Part shown: in pieces, positions 22,935 to 31,021 of the stretch
How the letters are laid out: each line of letters starts with the position of its first letter
Position numbering within the stretch: position 1 is the stretch's first letter
Origin: Kitasatospora aureofaciens
GTDB taxonomy: Bacteria; Actinomycetota; Actinomycetes; Streptomycetales; Streptomycetaceae
Reading direction: 5' to 3'
Length of the DNA stretch: 64,000 nucleotides
Assembly: GCF_001188955.3 (NCBI RefSeq)
Contig: NZ_JPRF03000001.1
Coordinates: forward strand, 682,001-746,000
Notes under the pieces: generated by a model
Seen by the model: only the letters and a program-made list of their open reading frames with translations
What the model was told of the DNA's origin: nothing
Databases searched by the model: none
Made by a program: the position numbers and the translations under genes

Positions 22935-23371
22935 AGGGTGATCCGTTCTGCCGATGGGTGGGGGGCGGGGAGGGGCCCTGCGCCACCCGGTGACCGCCGA
23001 GGGAAGGGTGGGCCGGACGGCACCGCATGGCGGCGCAGGGAGTCGACGTGCCGTCACCGCCGCTCCGGCGAACGGCGAAAGGTGGCCGGCGGCACGCGCA
23101 TGCGACCCGGATCCGGGGCCACGGCCGTGCACAGGTGTCGACGGCGACAGTGTTGGCCTGCCCCCGACAAGCTGTCAACTCTTGCGGCCGAGAGGGCGAA
23201 AGAGTCGGCGAGGGCGCCGCCCCGCCTCTTCCTCCAAAGGCAATGGTCAAGCCCCTGGTGGCCGAAGAGTCCGACGGGAACCTGCCGTTCCCGGCAGCGC
23301 GGCCAGTGAGTTGCGGGAGTCGGCGGCTCGAAAGTTTCGGACCGCATGCGAGTGACCGCTCCGCGGTGCGC
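22935..23371. other. Long upstream region of the GH11 gene
   Basis: 437 bp without a gene. It holds the palindrome at 23329-23339 close to the stop of the LacI gene, a small perfect hairpin (23282-23297) that could end the LacI transcript, and otherwise GC-rich DNA without a recognisable gene. The GH11 promoter must lie here. Confidence 0.5.
23329..23339. promoter_or_regulatory. Xylan-regulon palindrome upstream of GH11
   Basis: CGAAAGTTTCG is a perfect 11-bp odd palindrome. The same GAAA-N-TTTC core occurs before the GH10 xylanase and the CE1 esterase, and with one mismatch before bxlE. The form agrees with the CGAA-N-TTCG-type motif I recall for BxlR of Streptomyces. Confidence 0.6.
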
Positions 23372-24376
23372 TCAGCCCGATGCCCGGACGACCAGCCGTG
23401 TGGGGAGCACCACCGATTCGCCGCGCGCCGGGTTCCCCAGCAGCAACTCCATGGCGCGCGAGCCGAGTTCCTCCACCGGCTGGCGGACGGTGGTCAGGCC
23501 AGGTCGGCAGCGCGCCGCGACGGGGGCGTCGTCGAAGCCGATCAGCGCGACGTCCTCCGGCACCCGCAGGCCGCGCCGCCGCAGGGTCCGCAGGGCGCCC
23601 GCGGCCATCTGGTCGGAGGCGGCGAACACCGCGTTCACCTCGGGGCGCTGGTCCAGCAGCCGCTGCATCGCGTGCTCACCGGAGGCGCTGCTGAAGTCGC
23701 CGTAGGCCACGGCGGGCCGTACCGCCGCTACCGCGGCCATCACCTGGCGGTAGCCGGCCAGCCGGTCCGCGCCGGCGGCGGTGTCCGGCGGTCCGGCGAT
23801 GGTGGCCACCGAGCGGCGCCCGGACGCGCACAGCCGCCGTACCGCGTCCGTGGCGCCGGCGAGGTTGTCCGCGTCCACGAACGCCACGGTGCCCGGCTCC
23901 GGCGGCCGGCCCAGCGACACCACGGGCACCCTGGCCGCGTGCAGCAGCCTGACGAGCGCGGTGTCCCCCCAGGGGCCGACCAGCAACACGCCGTCGACGT
24001 GACCACCGCACAGGTAGCGCACCAGCGGTGGCCGCCGGGAGCGTCTCGGCACCGTGAAGACGGCCAGCTCCCGCTCTGCGCCCGGCAGGGAGCGCCGCAG
24101 CCCGGACAGCAGCCGCACCGGGAAGGCGTCGGCGTGGTACTGCGCCGGATCGGCGAAGACCACGACGGCCACCACGCCGGTCTCCCGGGCACTGGCCGCC
24201 CGGAGGCGGACGTACGCCAACTCGCGGGCGGCCCGTTCCACCCGGGCCGCCACGTCGGTGGAAACCGGGGCGGAACGATTCAGCACCCGGGAGGCGGTCG
24301 CGGTGGAGACACCGGCGCGCCGGGCGACCTCGGCCAGTGTCGGAGCGGGGTCGTTGCTGCGCAAGGGCTGGGGCAT
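23372..24376 (-). CDS. LacI-family transcriptional regulator (orphan)
   Basis: A 334-residue LacI/GalR regulator: helix-turn-helix at about 13-35 (TLAEVARRAGVSTATASRVLN), hinge, then the periplasmic-binding-protein-like effector domain (FGIDFDDAPV-like sequence IGFDDAPVAARCRPGLTTVRQP near 275). The recognition helix (STATASR) differs from both CebR (GRGTVSR) and BxlR (SAPTVSK) of this locus, so it should read a different operator. The ATG at 24376 was preferred to an upstream in-frame ATG, which would add 22 low-complexity residues. It lies between bglC and the GH11 gene on the same strand. Candidate regulator of the variant AGCGCT boxes at GH62, GH36 and the GHL6-like gene (inference). Confidence 0.88.
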   Translation of the reverse strand: MPQPLRSNDPAPTLAEVARRAGVSTATASRVLNRSAPVSTDVAARVERAARELAYVRLRAASARETGVVAVVVFADPAQYHADAFPVRLLSGLRRSLPGAERELAVFTVPRRSRRPPLVRYLCGGHVDGVLLVGPWGDTALVRLLHAARVPVVSLGRPPEPGTVAFVDADNLAGATDAVRRLCASGRRSVATIAGPPDTAAGADRLAGYRQVMAAVAAVRPAVAYGDFSSASGEHAMQRLLDQRPEVNAVFAASDQMAAGALRTLRRRGLRVPEDVALIGFDDAPVAARCRPGLTTVRQPVEELGSRAMELLLGNPARGESVVLPTRLVVRASG

Positions 24377-24432
24377 GGGGGCCGTCCTGGATCGATCCTC
24401 GACACGGGAACCGCACCCCGAACCCGTCCTGC

Positions 24433-24450
24433 GCCGGTCCACCCACCGGC
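24433..24450 (-). terminator. Hairpin after bglC
   Basis: A perfect 6-bp stem GCCGGT/ACCGGC with a 6-base loop, 48-65 bases beyond the bglC stop. Modest strength. Confidence 0.35.
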
Positions 24451-24465
24451 TGCCAGCTTGGAGGG

Positions 24466-24483
24466 TTGAACGGTCTGCGTCAA
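24466..24483. promoter_or_regulatory. Possible promoter/operator of the LacI regulator gene
   Basis: On the - strand, TTGACG followed by an imperfect inverted CGTTCAA (24466-24483) lies about 90 bp upstream of the LacI start. It could be a -35 element overlapped by a repressor site. Weak evidence. Confidence 0.25.
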
Positions 24484-24497
24484 GGGATCCGGCACCC

Positions 24498-25991
24498 TCA
24501 CCCGGGCAGGTCAGGCAGCGTGTTCCGGCGGATCACCTCCGCGTACCAGCGGGCACTGTCCTTGGCGGTCCGGGTCTGGGTGGCGTAGTCCACGTGGTAC
24601 AGACCGAACCGCTTTCCGTAGCCCCACGCCCACTCGAAGTTGTCCATCAGCGACCAGAGGAAGTAGCCCCGCACGTCCGCTCCGGCGGCGATCGCCCGCC
24701 GGACGGCGTCGAGGTGTCCGCGCAGGTAGTCGATGCGCTGAGGGTCGTGCACCGTGCCCTCCGGCGTCAGCCGGTCGTCGAAGGCGGCACCGTTCTCGGT
24801 GACCATCAGCGGCAGCCCGGGATGTTCGCGGTGGAGGCGCAGCAGCAGGTCGGTCAGGCCGGACGGGTCGATCGGCCAGCCCATGACGGTCCGCGGGCCG
24901 GGCGCGCGGTGGAAGAGCACGTCGGCACAGCCGGCGAATGGGGACTGGGCACCGTCGCCGTGACCCGCCTCGCCCGCGGTCGCCGGGTCCGGGTCCTGCC
25001 CGTGCGGCAGGGCCGAAACCACCGTCGGAGTGTAGTAGTTGACGCCGAGCAGGTCGACCGGCCGGGCGATCGTGGCCGGGTCGCCGTCGTGGACCAGGGC
25101 CTGCCAGTCGACCAGGTGTTCCGTGTCGGCGAGCAGGTCGTCGGGGTAGGCGCCGTTCAGCATCGGTCCGGTGAAGACCCGGTTGCCCACCGCGTCGATC
25201 CGGCGGGCGGCCTCGCGGTCCGCCGCGGACGCGGTGAGCGGTCGCACCTCGTGCAGGTTGAGCGACACCGCGATCCGCGCGTCCCGGGGCAGCACCGTGC
25301 GCAGCGCCTCGACCGCGAGTCCGTGGCCGAGGTTGAGGTGGTGGGCCGCGCGCAGGGCGGCGGTCCAGTCGGTGCGGCCCGGGGCGTGCACCCCTGAGCC
25401 GTAACCGAGGAAGGCCGAGCACCAGGGTTCGTTGAGGGTGGTCCAGATGCCGACCCGGTCGCCGAGGGCATCGGCCACCAGCGCGGCGTAGTCCGCGAAC
25501 CGCTCCGCGGTGCTGCGGGCCGGCCAGCCCCCGAGGTCCTCCAGGTCCTGTGGCAGGTCCCAGTGGTAGAGCGTCAGGGCGGGCTGGATGCCGTGCTCCA
25601 GCAGCTCGTCCACCAGGCGCCGGTAGAAGTCCAGGCCCGGTTCGACGGCCGGCCCCCGGCCGGTCGGCTGGACCCGGGGCCAGGACACCGAGAACCGGTA
25701 GGCGCCCAGGCCCAGTTCGCTCATCAGCCGGACGTCCTGCCGGTAGCGGCGGTAGTGCTCGGTGGCGCGGTCACCGGTGTCGCCACCGGCCGTCCGGCCC
25801 GGGGTGCGGCTGAAGGTGTCCCAGATCGAGGGGGTCCGGCCGCCGACGTCGACGGCTCCCTCGATCTGGTAGGCCGCCGTCGCGGCTCCCCAGAGAAAAC
25901 CGGGGGGGAAGGCGGAGGGGGAGGCGTCGACCGGGGCCGACCCGGTCCGTGCGGAAGTCATCGCCGGCTTCTTCGTTTCTCGCGGGTTCAT
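24498..25991 (-). CDS. bglC: GH1 beta-glucosidase (BglC type)
   Basis: A 497-residue intracellular GH1 enzyme splitting imported cellobiose and cello-oligosaccharides to glucose. Catalytic acid/base Glu188 in WTTLNEPW and nucleophile Glu399 in VTENGAAF; the N-terminal [18 protein letters not shown] is the family signature. The ATG at 25991 has AAGGAG 5 bases upstream; an internal ATG at 25961 is an alternative. In other Streptomyces bglC is the last gene of cebEFG-bglC. Here the order and strand are kept, but a TnpB element separates it from cebG, leaving only about 10-20 bp of original DNA in front of its ribosome site. No CebR box is visible in its new upstream region. Confidence 0.95.
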   Translation of the reverse strand: MNPRETKKPAMTSARTGSAPVDASPSAFPPGFLWGAATAAYQIEGAVDVGGRTPSIWDTFSRTPGRTAGGDTGDRATEHYRRYRQDVRLMSELGLGAYRFSVSWPRVQPTGRGPAVEPGLDFYRRLVDELLEHGIQPALTLYHWDLPQDLEDLGGWPARSTAERFADYAALVADALGDRVGIWTTLNEPWCSAFLGYGSGVHAPGRTDWTAALRAAHHLNLGHGLAVEALRTVLPRDARIAVSLNLHEVRPLTASAADREAARRIDAVGNRVFTGPMLNGAYPDDLLADTEHLVDWQALVHDGDPATIARPVDLLGVNYYTPTVVSALPHGQDPDPATAGEAGHGDGAQSPFAGCADVLFHRAPGPRTVMGWPIDPSGLTDLLLRLHREHPGLPLMVTENGAAFDDRLTPEGTVHDPQRIDYLRGHLDAVRRAIAAGADVRGYFLWSLMDNFEWAWGYGKRFGLYHVDYATQTRTAKDSARWYAEVIRRNTLPDLPG

Positions 25992-26174
25992 CAGGACTCC
26001 TTCGTGGATACCCCCGGCCTCAGCCGGGGGTGGGGGTACCTCCCGCTTGCGGGGGAGAAACGAAGCTCCCGCGTAGCGGGGCAGGGATAGCCGTTTCGCC
26101 GCCAGGGCGAACCGGTGTCTCGGTAGGTTGATCAGCCGCAGATGGTCACAAAGATTGGCGCTGGTGTGCGATCC

Positions 26175-27398
26175 ATGACGACCACTCAGGTGAAGCGGGC
26201 CTTCAAGTTCCGCTTCTATCCGACCGATGCGCAGGCGGCTGAGCTGTCGCGCACGTTCGGGTGTGTGCGGCTCGTCTACAACATGGCGTTGCATGCCCGG
26301 TCCGAGGCGTGGACGATGCGGCAGGAGCGGGTGAACTACAACGCCACGTCCGCGATGCTGACGGCGTGGAAGAAGACCGAGGAGCTGGCGTTCCTCAATG
26401 AGGTCTCCTCCGTGCCGCTCCAGCAGACTCTCCGGCACCTGCAAGGGGCGTTCTCCAACTTCTGGCAGAAGCGGGCGAGGTACCCCCGGTTCAAGTCGAA
26501 GAAGAAGTCCCGCGACAGCGCCGAGTACGCCACCAGCGCATTCCGGTACCGCGACGGTCAACTGACACTGGCGAAGATGGCGGAGCCGCTGCGTATCGTG
26601 TGGTCGCGTCTCCTGCCCGAAGGGCAGTCGCCGTCCACTGTGACCGTGTCCAGGGATGCGGCGGGGCGCTGGTTCGTCTCCATGCTGTGTGAGGACCCCG
26701 GCGTCAAACCCCTGCCCGCGCTTGGCGCGGCGGTGGGTATCGACGCCGGGATCACCAGTCTGGTGACGCTCTCCACCGGGGAGAAGATCACCAACCCCCG
26801 GTCCGAGCGCAAGGATCGGGAGCGTCTGGCCAAGGCCCAGCGGGAATTTGCCCGCAAGGCCAAGGGCTCGAAGAATCGCGAGAAGGCCCGCGCGAAGGTC
26901 GCCCGCGTCCACGCGAGGATCGCCGACCGGCGCAGGGACTTCCTGCACAAGCTCACCACCCGACTCGTCCACGAAAACCAATTGGTCGTGATCGAGGACC
27001 TGACCGTCCGCAACCTCCTCAAGAACAAGAAGCTCGCCCGAGCCATCTCGGACGCTTCCTGGACCGAGCTGCGGACCATGCTGGAGTACAAGTGCGCGTG
27101 GTACGGCCGCGACCTGGTGACCATCGACCGGTGGTTCCCCAGCTCCAAGCTGTGCTCGGCCTGCGGAACCATCCGCGACAAGATGCCCCTCAACGTCCGC
27201 GAGTGGGCGTGCGACTGCGGAGCAGTCCACGACCGCGACGTGAACGCGGCACGCAACATCCTGGCCGCCGGACTGGCGGTTGCAGCCTGTGGAGACGGTG
27301 TAAGACCTCAACGGAGTACTCCGGGCGGGCAGTCGTCGATGAAGCAGGAAGTCATCCCACCGCAGCGCACACGCGCAGCGGCTCAGCCGCGAGGCTGA
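26175..27398 (+). CDS. tnpB: TnpB RNA-guided endonuclease (IS605 family)
   Basis: A 407-residue TnpB. N-terminal helix-turn-helix-like start ([21 protein letters not shown]), then the RuvC-like nuclease with Asp190 in GIDAGI, Glu274 in VIEDL and Asp355 in [10 protein letters not shown]. These positions are close to the ISDra2 triad (191/278/361). The zinc ribbon is intact (CSACG, later CDCG). The protein therefore looks catalytically competent. ATG 26175 is used; an upstream in-frame GTG at 26142 is possible. It is on the strand opposite to the surrounding ceb genes. TnpB cuts DNA matching the reRNA guide and helps the element persist; no TnpA transposase is nearby. Confidence 0.95.
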   Translation: MTTTQVKRAFKFRFYPTDAQAAELSRTFGCVRLVYNMALHARSEAWTMRQERVNYNATSAMLTAWKKTEELAFLNEVSSVPLQQTLRHLQGAFSNFWQKRARYPRFKSKKKSRDSAEYATSAFRYRDGQLTLAKMAEPLRIVWSRLLPEGQSPSTVTVSRDAAGRWFVSMLCEDPGVKPLPALGAAVGIDAGITSLVTLSTGEKITNPRSERKDRERLAKAQREFARKAKGSKNREKARAKVARVHARIADRRRDFLHKLTTRLVHENQLVVIEDLTVRNLLKNKKLARAISDASWTELRTMLEYKCAWYGRDLVTIDRWFPSSKLCSACGTIRDKMPLNVREWACDCGAVHDRDVNAARNILAAGLAVAACGDGVRPQRSTPGGQSSMKQEVIPPQRTRAAAQPRG

Positions 27399-27437
27399 GG
27401 GGAATCCCCTCCCTTCCAGGGAGGGGAGGAAGTCAAC
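27340..27437 (+). ncRNA. Probable reRNA (guide RNA) and right end of the TnpB element
   Basis: By analogy with other TnpB elements, the guide RNA scaffold overlaps the 3' end of tnpB and the right end. Here the last ~60 coding bases and the following 39 bases contain several stems ending with the 9-bp hairpin at 27406-27426. The guide would be the bases just beyond the right border, that is, the 3' end of cebG. Confidence 0.5.
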
Positions 27438-27446
27438 GACTGAAGA

Positions 27447-28307
27447 TCAGTTCTTGACTGCGCCGGCGGTGATGCCGCCGACGACCTGCCTGCCCAGCAG
27501 GGCGAACACCAGCAGCAGCGGTGCGGTCCCGAGCAGCGCGCCGGTGAGGATGACGGTCTGGTCGGAGTCGTACGATCCGCCGCCGAGCCCGGCCAGCGCG
27601 ACCTGCACGGTGGGATTGCTCTGGCTCAGTGCGATCAGCGGCCAGAAGAAGTCGTTCCAGGACTGGACGAAGACCAGCATGCCGAGGACGGCCATCCCGG
27701 GCCGGGCGATCGGCAGCACCACGCTCCACAGGATCCGCAGGCTGCTCGCGCCGTCCATCCGGGCGGCCTCGACCAGTTCGATCGGCAACGCCTCCGACAG
27801 GAACTGCCGCATGAAGAACACCCCGAACGCGGCCACCAGGTTGGGCAGGACCACCGACTGGAGCCGGTCGGTCCAGTGCAGCCGCGCCATGATCTGGTAC
27901 AGCGGGATGACGCTCAGCTGGGCGGGCACCGTCATGGTCGCCACCACCAGGCTCAGCAGGGCGTTGCGGCCCCGGAAGGGCAGTTTGGCGAAGGCGAAGC
28001 CGGCCAGCGTCGCGAACAGCACGGTGCTGGCGGTCACGCAGCTCGCCACCACCACCGAGTTGAGCAGTGCCTGGCCCATGTGGACCTGGTTCCAGGCGAT
28101 GTCGAGGTTGTGCCACAGGTTCCCGCCGGGCAGCAGCGGGGGCGGGGTCTGCGCGATCCGGCTGCCGGAGGTCGAGGCGCCGACCAGCGTCCAGTACAGG
28201 GGGAACAGGGAGAGGACGGCGACGAGGATCAGCACCGCGTACGTGAACGGTCCGGCTCCGGTGAGGCCGCGGGCTCCCGCGCGCCGTCGTCCCGGGTTGA
28301 CGGCCAT
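27447..28307 (-). CDS. cebG: Cellobiose ABC transporter permease
   Basis: A 286-residue MalG-type permease with about six membrane segments and the EAA loop (VEAARMDGASSLRILWSVVLP) that contacts the ATPase. Partner of CebF and CebE for import of cellobiose/cellotriose. The ATG at 28307 has GGAGG 9 bases upstream and lies 5 bases after the cebF stop. In the usual operon bglC follows directly; here the TnpB element begins about 10 bases beyond the cebG stop, with its terminal hairpin in a position to act as a transcription terminator. Confidence 0.93.
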   Translation of the reverse strand: MAVNPGRRRAGARGLTGAGPFTYAVLILVAVLSLFPLYWTLVGASTSGSRIAQTPPPLLPGGNLWHNLDIAWNQVHMGQALLNSVVVASCVTASTVLFATLAGFAFAKLPFRGRNALLSLVVATMTVPAQLSVIPLYQIMARLHWTDRLQSVVLPNLVAAFGVFFMRQFLSEALPIELVEAARMDGASSLRILWSVVLPIARPGMAVLGMLVFVQSWNDFFWPLIALSQSNPTVQVALAGLGGGSYDSDQTVILTGALLGTAPLLLVFALLGRQVVGGITAGAVKN

Positions 28308-28312
28308 CGCTC

Positions 28313-29296
28313 TCAACCTCCGTTCCGGCTGCGGCGGATGCGGACCAGGGCGAGGTTGAGCGCGCCGATGGCCAGCAGGATCAGCAGCATCGCCCAGGCC
28401 ACGGCGGCGGCCCGGCCGAGGTGGAAGGCGTACCAGCCCTGGTCGTACAGGTAGAGCCCGAGGGTCTGGTACTGGTGGGCCGAGCCGCCGCTGTGGCCGG
28501 TCGCTCCGCCGCCGAACAGCAGTGGCTCGCCGAAGAGCTGGGTGGCCCCGATGCCGGAGACCACGACGGTGAACAGGATGGTGGGCCGGATGGTCGGCAC
28601 CGTGACGTGCCGGAACTGCTGCCACCGGTTGGCGCCGTCGAGCGCCGCCGCCTCGTACAGGTCGTGCGGGACGGCCTGCATGGCGGCGAGGTAGATCAGG
28701 GCGTTGTAGCCCGTCCAGCGCCAGGTGACGATCGTGGAGACGGCGATCTGGGAGGTCCAGGTGCCGCCCTCCCAGTCGACGTGGCCCAGGCCGAGGTTGC
28801 CCAGCAGCCAGTTGACCATCCCGTAGTCACGTCCGAACAGCAGCGTGAACACCAGGGTCGCCGCCGCGATCGAGGTGGCGTACGGCGCGAGCATCGCGAT
28901 CCGGAAGAAGCCGCGGCCGCGCAGGCGGTAGTTCAGCAGGTGCGCCAGACCGAGGGCCATCAGCAGCTGCGGCACGGTGGACAGCAGGCCGACGGTGACG
29001 GTGTTGCGCAGGGCGTTCCAGAACAGGTCGTCGTGGAGCAGCCGGGTGTAGTTGTCGAAGCCGCGCCACTGCATCTGGTCGGAGGTCTGCAGGTCGACGC
29101 TGTGCAGCGAGACCCAGCCGGTGTAGAGCAGCGGGAACAGTCCGAAGGCGAGGAAGCAGAGGAAGAACGGCGCGACGTACAGGTACGGCGAAGCCTTGAG
29201 GTCCCACCGGTAGAGCCGGGCGCGCCAGGGGCGCGGCGGCGGGGGAGCGGGGCGTGGCCTGCCGAGGGGAGTGGCCGGGACGGCCTCGTCGAGCAT
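28313..29296 (-). CDS. cebF: Cellobiose ABC transporter permease
   Basis: A 327-residue MalF-type permease: cytoplasmic Pro-rich N-terminus (about 1-30), six or so membrane helices, and the EAA loop YEAAALDGANRWQQFRHVTVP. The ATG at 29296 has a GAGAGG ribosome site. Lies 85 bp after cebE and 5 bases before cebG on the same strand, giving the standard cebE-cebF-cebG order. No ATPase is encoded nearby; the multi-sugar ATPase MsiK is the known partner in Streptomyces. Confidence 0.94.
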   Translation of the reverse strand: MLDEAVPATPLGRPRPAPPPPRPWRARLYRWDLKASPYLYVAPFFLCFLAFGLFPLLYTGWVSLHSVDLQTSDQMQWRGFDNYTRLLHDDLFWNALRNTVTVGLLSTVPQLLMALGLAHLLNYRLRGRGFFRIAMLAPYATSIAAATLVFTLLFGRDYGMVNWLLGNLGLGHVDWEGGTWTSQIAVSTIVTWRWTGYNALIYLAAMQAVPHDLYEAAALDGANRWQQFRHVTVPTIRPTILFTVVVSGIGATQLFGEPLLFGGGATGHSGGSAHQYQTLGLYLYDQGWYAFHLGRAAAVAWAMLLILLAIGALNLALVRIRRSRNGG

Positions 29297-29381
29297 GGGT
29301 GAGGACCTCTCTGGAGGGGGGCGCCGTCCCGGCCCGGCCGGGGCAGCGGGGCCGGGCGGGCGGACGGCGGGAGACCGGTCG

Positions 29382-30740
29382 TCAGTCGCTGACCTTGTCG
29401 TCGATCTCCTTGACCGCGTTGCCCCACGCCTTGGCGGGGTCGCTCTGGTGCTGCTCGATGCTGAGCAGGGCGCCGTTGGTGAGGGTGTCCTTGACCAGGC
29501 CGTCCCACTCGCCGATCACGGTCGGCTGGATGGACTGCGCGGTGGCGGCGTAGATCCGGCCGGTGGGCGTGTCGCCGAAGAAGTCGAGGTGGGCGTTCTG
29601 CACCTCCGGCCGGCCCAGCGCCTGGGTGTTGGACGGCAGGTTGCCGACCGTGGTGAAGACCTTGGCCTGCTGCGCGGGTGCGGTGAGCCAGGCGGCGAGC
29701 GCCTCGGCCTCCTTCTGGTGCTTGCCGGCCTTCGGTACGGTGAGGAAGGAGCCGCCCCAGTTCCCGGCGGCCGGCGCCGTGGCGATGTCCCACTTGCCCT
29801 TGTTGGCGCTCCCGGACTTGTCGGCGACGATGGCCGTCATCCAGGACGGGCAGGCGACGGTGGCGAACTTGGAGTTGGCGAACGCCTGGTACCACGGTGT
29901 GTCGAACTGCTTGAGACCGGCGCTGATCCCGGCCTGGACCGCGCCGGTCGCCAGGTTCCAGGCGTTCTTGACGCTGGGGCTGTTCTTGTAGTCCAGCTGG
30001 CCGCTGCCGTTGTCGTACTGGGTGGTGCTGGAGGACACCACGGCGTTGAACAGGCCGCCGGCGGAGTCGGTGAAGAAGGTGCCGGCAGGTGCCTTGGCCT
30101 GGTACTGCTTGCCCGTCTCGACGAACTTGGCCCAGTCGCCCTGCCAGAGCTTGGCCACCTCCTCGCGGTCGGTGGGCAGTCCGGCCTGCTGGAACAGGTC
30201 CTTGCGGTAGCAGATCGCCATCGGGCCGATGTCGGTGCCCAGGCCGATGGTGCGGCCGTCCGTCGTGCTGGCCTGCTGCGACTTCCAGGGCAGGAAGGCG
30301 CCCTTGTCCACCCCGTCCGCCTTGCCGAGGTCGACGAACTTGTTCGCCTGCTTCTTCACCACCTGGGCGATCCGGCCCACCTCGACCGCCTGGATGTCGT
30401 CCAGGCCGCTGCCGGAGGCGAGGTGGGTCTGCAGGGCGGGGTAGTAGTCGGTCTCCTGCTCGACGGTGTGTTCGACGATGGTGATGCCGGGGTGCTCCCG
30501 CATGTAGGCGTCGAACAGGCCGGCCTGCTTGTAGCCGAAGGTGCCGTAGTCGCCGACGGTCAGGGTGATCTTGGAGTCCGAGGCCGCGGCGCCGCCCGAG
30601 CCGGAGCCCGCGCTGCTGCACCCGGCGACCAGCAGGGCGCCCAGGGCGGCGGTCGCGGCGCTCAGCAGCGGCTTGGGGACCTTGCGCACGGGGAGGGGGG
30701 CGGTGGCTCTGCCGCCGTGGGTGGTACCGGGGTTCCGCAT
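29382..30740 (-). CDS. cebE: Cellobiose/cellotriose-binding lipoprotein
   Basis: A 452-residue extracellular solute-binding protein of the sugar (MalE-like) class. The N-terminal signal ends in the lipobox LLVAGCSS, so the mature protein is lipid-anchored. It presents cello-oligosaccharides to CebF/CebG. The ATG at 30740 has AAGGAG 8 bases upstream; a longer in-frame extension to 31001 would run across the CebR box and is rejected. The leader contains a perfect 13-bp hairpin (30767-30807), and a perfect CebR box lies 127-140 bases upstream of the ATG, so repression by CebR is expected. Confidence 0.94.
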   Translation of the reverse strand: MRNPGTTHGGRATAPLPVRKVPKPLLSAATAALGALLVAGCSSAGSGSGGAAASDSKITLTVGDYGTFGYKQAGLFDAYMREHPGITIVEHTVEQETDYYPALQTHLASGSGLDDIQAVEVGRIAQVVKKQANKFVDLGKADGVDKGAFLPWKSQQASTTDGRTIGLGTDIGPMAICYRKDLFQQAGLPTDREEVAKLWQGDWAKFVETGKQYQAKAPAGTFFTDSAGGLFNAVVSSSTTQYDNGSGQLDYKNSPSVKNAWNLATGAVQAGISAGLKQFDTPWYQAFANSKFATVACPSWMTAIVADKSGSANKGKWDIATAPAAGNWGGSFLTVPKAGKHQKEAEALAAWLTAPAQQAKVFTTVGNLPSNTQALGRPEVQNAHLDFFGDTPTGRIYAATAQSIQPTVIGEWDGLVKDTLTNGALLSIEQHQSDPAKAWGNAVKEIDDKVSD

Positions 30741-30766
30741 GGCCGGATCTCCTTGTCCAGGGTGGG

Positions 30767-30807
30767 GCACGGCTGCGCGGCGCCACCGGGGCGGCGCGCA
30801 GCCGTGC
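30767..30807 (-). promoter_or_regulatory. Strong hairpin in the cebE leader
   Basis: A perfect 13-bp stem (30767-30779 with 30795-30807) with a 15-base loop lies between the CebR box and the cebE ribosome site. It may act as an mRNA-stabilising structure or attenuator of the ceb operon. Confidence 0.5.
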
Positions 30808-30866
30808 TCGGAACTGTGGGAGTGCGAGTACTTGCGAATGCGGGGGAACGTGAATGGGAAGGCATA

Positions 30867-30880
30867 TGGGAGCGCTCCCA
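30867..30880. promoter_or_regulatory. CebR box between cebE and cebR
   Basis: TGGGAGCGCTCCCA is the perfect 14-bp palindrome known as the CebR-binding consensus. It sits in the 281-bp divergent gap, 127 bp from the cebE start and about 140 bp from cebR. A partly overlapping second inverted repeat (30876-30893, TCCCAC/GTGGGA) follows. Confidence 0.9.
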
Positions 30881-31021
30881 CCTCGATGTGGGAAGATTGC
30901 TTCGCCGCGCGAGGCGTGTCAAGGGCGGGCAACGGCTCCGTTACCGGACCGTGTCGTCCGGACGTCCGCGCCGCGGTCGTCGCCGTCCACCGTCCGTCCA
31001 TCGCCCGCCGGGAGAACGATC

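Larger units (their letters stand above)
26005..27437 (+). mobile_element. IS605-type element carrying only tnpB, inserted in the ceb operon
   Basis: A TnpB gene flanked by hairpin-rich ends. Left end: a perfect 8-bp stem at 26011-26030, then two CCCGC/GCGGG hairpins up to about 26085. Right end: AGGGGAATCCCCT followed by a perfect 9-bp stem (27406-27414 with 27418-27426) and a GGAGGAAGTCAAC-type end. Such ends are typical of IS200/IS605 elements, which transpose as single strands. There is no tnpA. The 3' end of tnpB and the right end should produce the guide reRNA. Exact borders are estimated: left after the bglC ribosome site, right before the cebG stop. Confidence 0.8.

Noticed and set aside
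25992..27311. N-terminal extension of the bglC frame through the whole TnpB region
   Set aside because: The frame happens to stay open antisense to tnpB, but the ATG at 25991 has a good ribosome site and matches the natural GH1 N-terminus.
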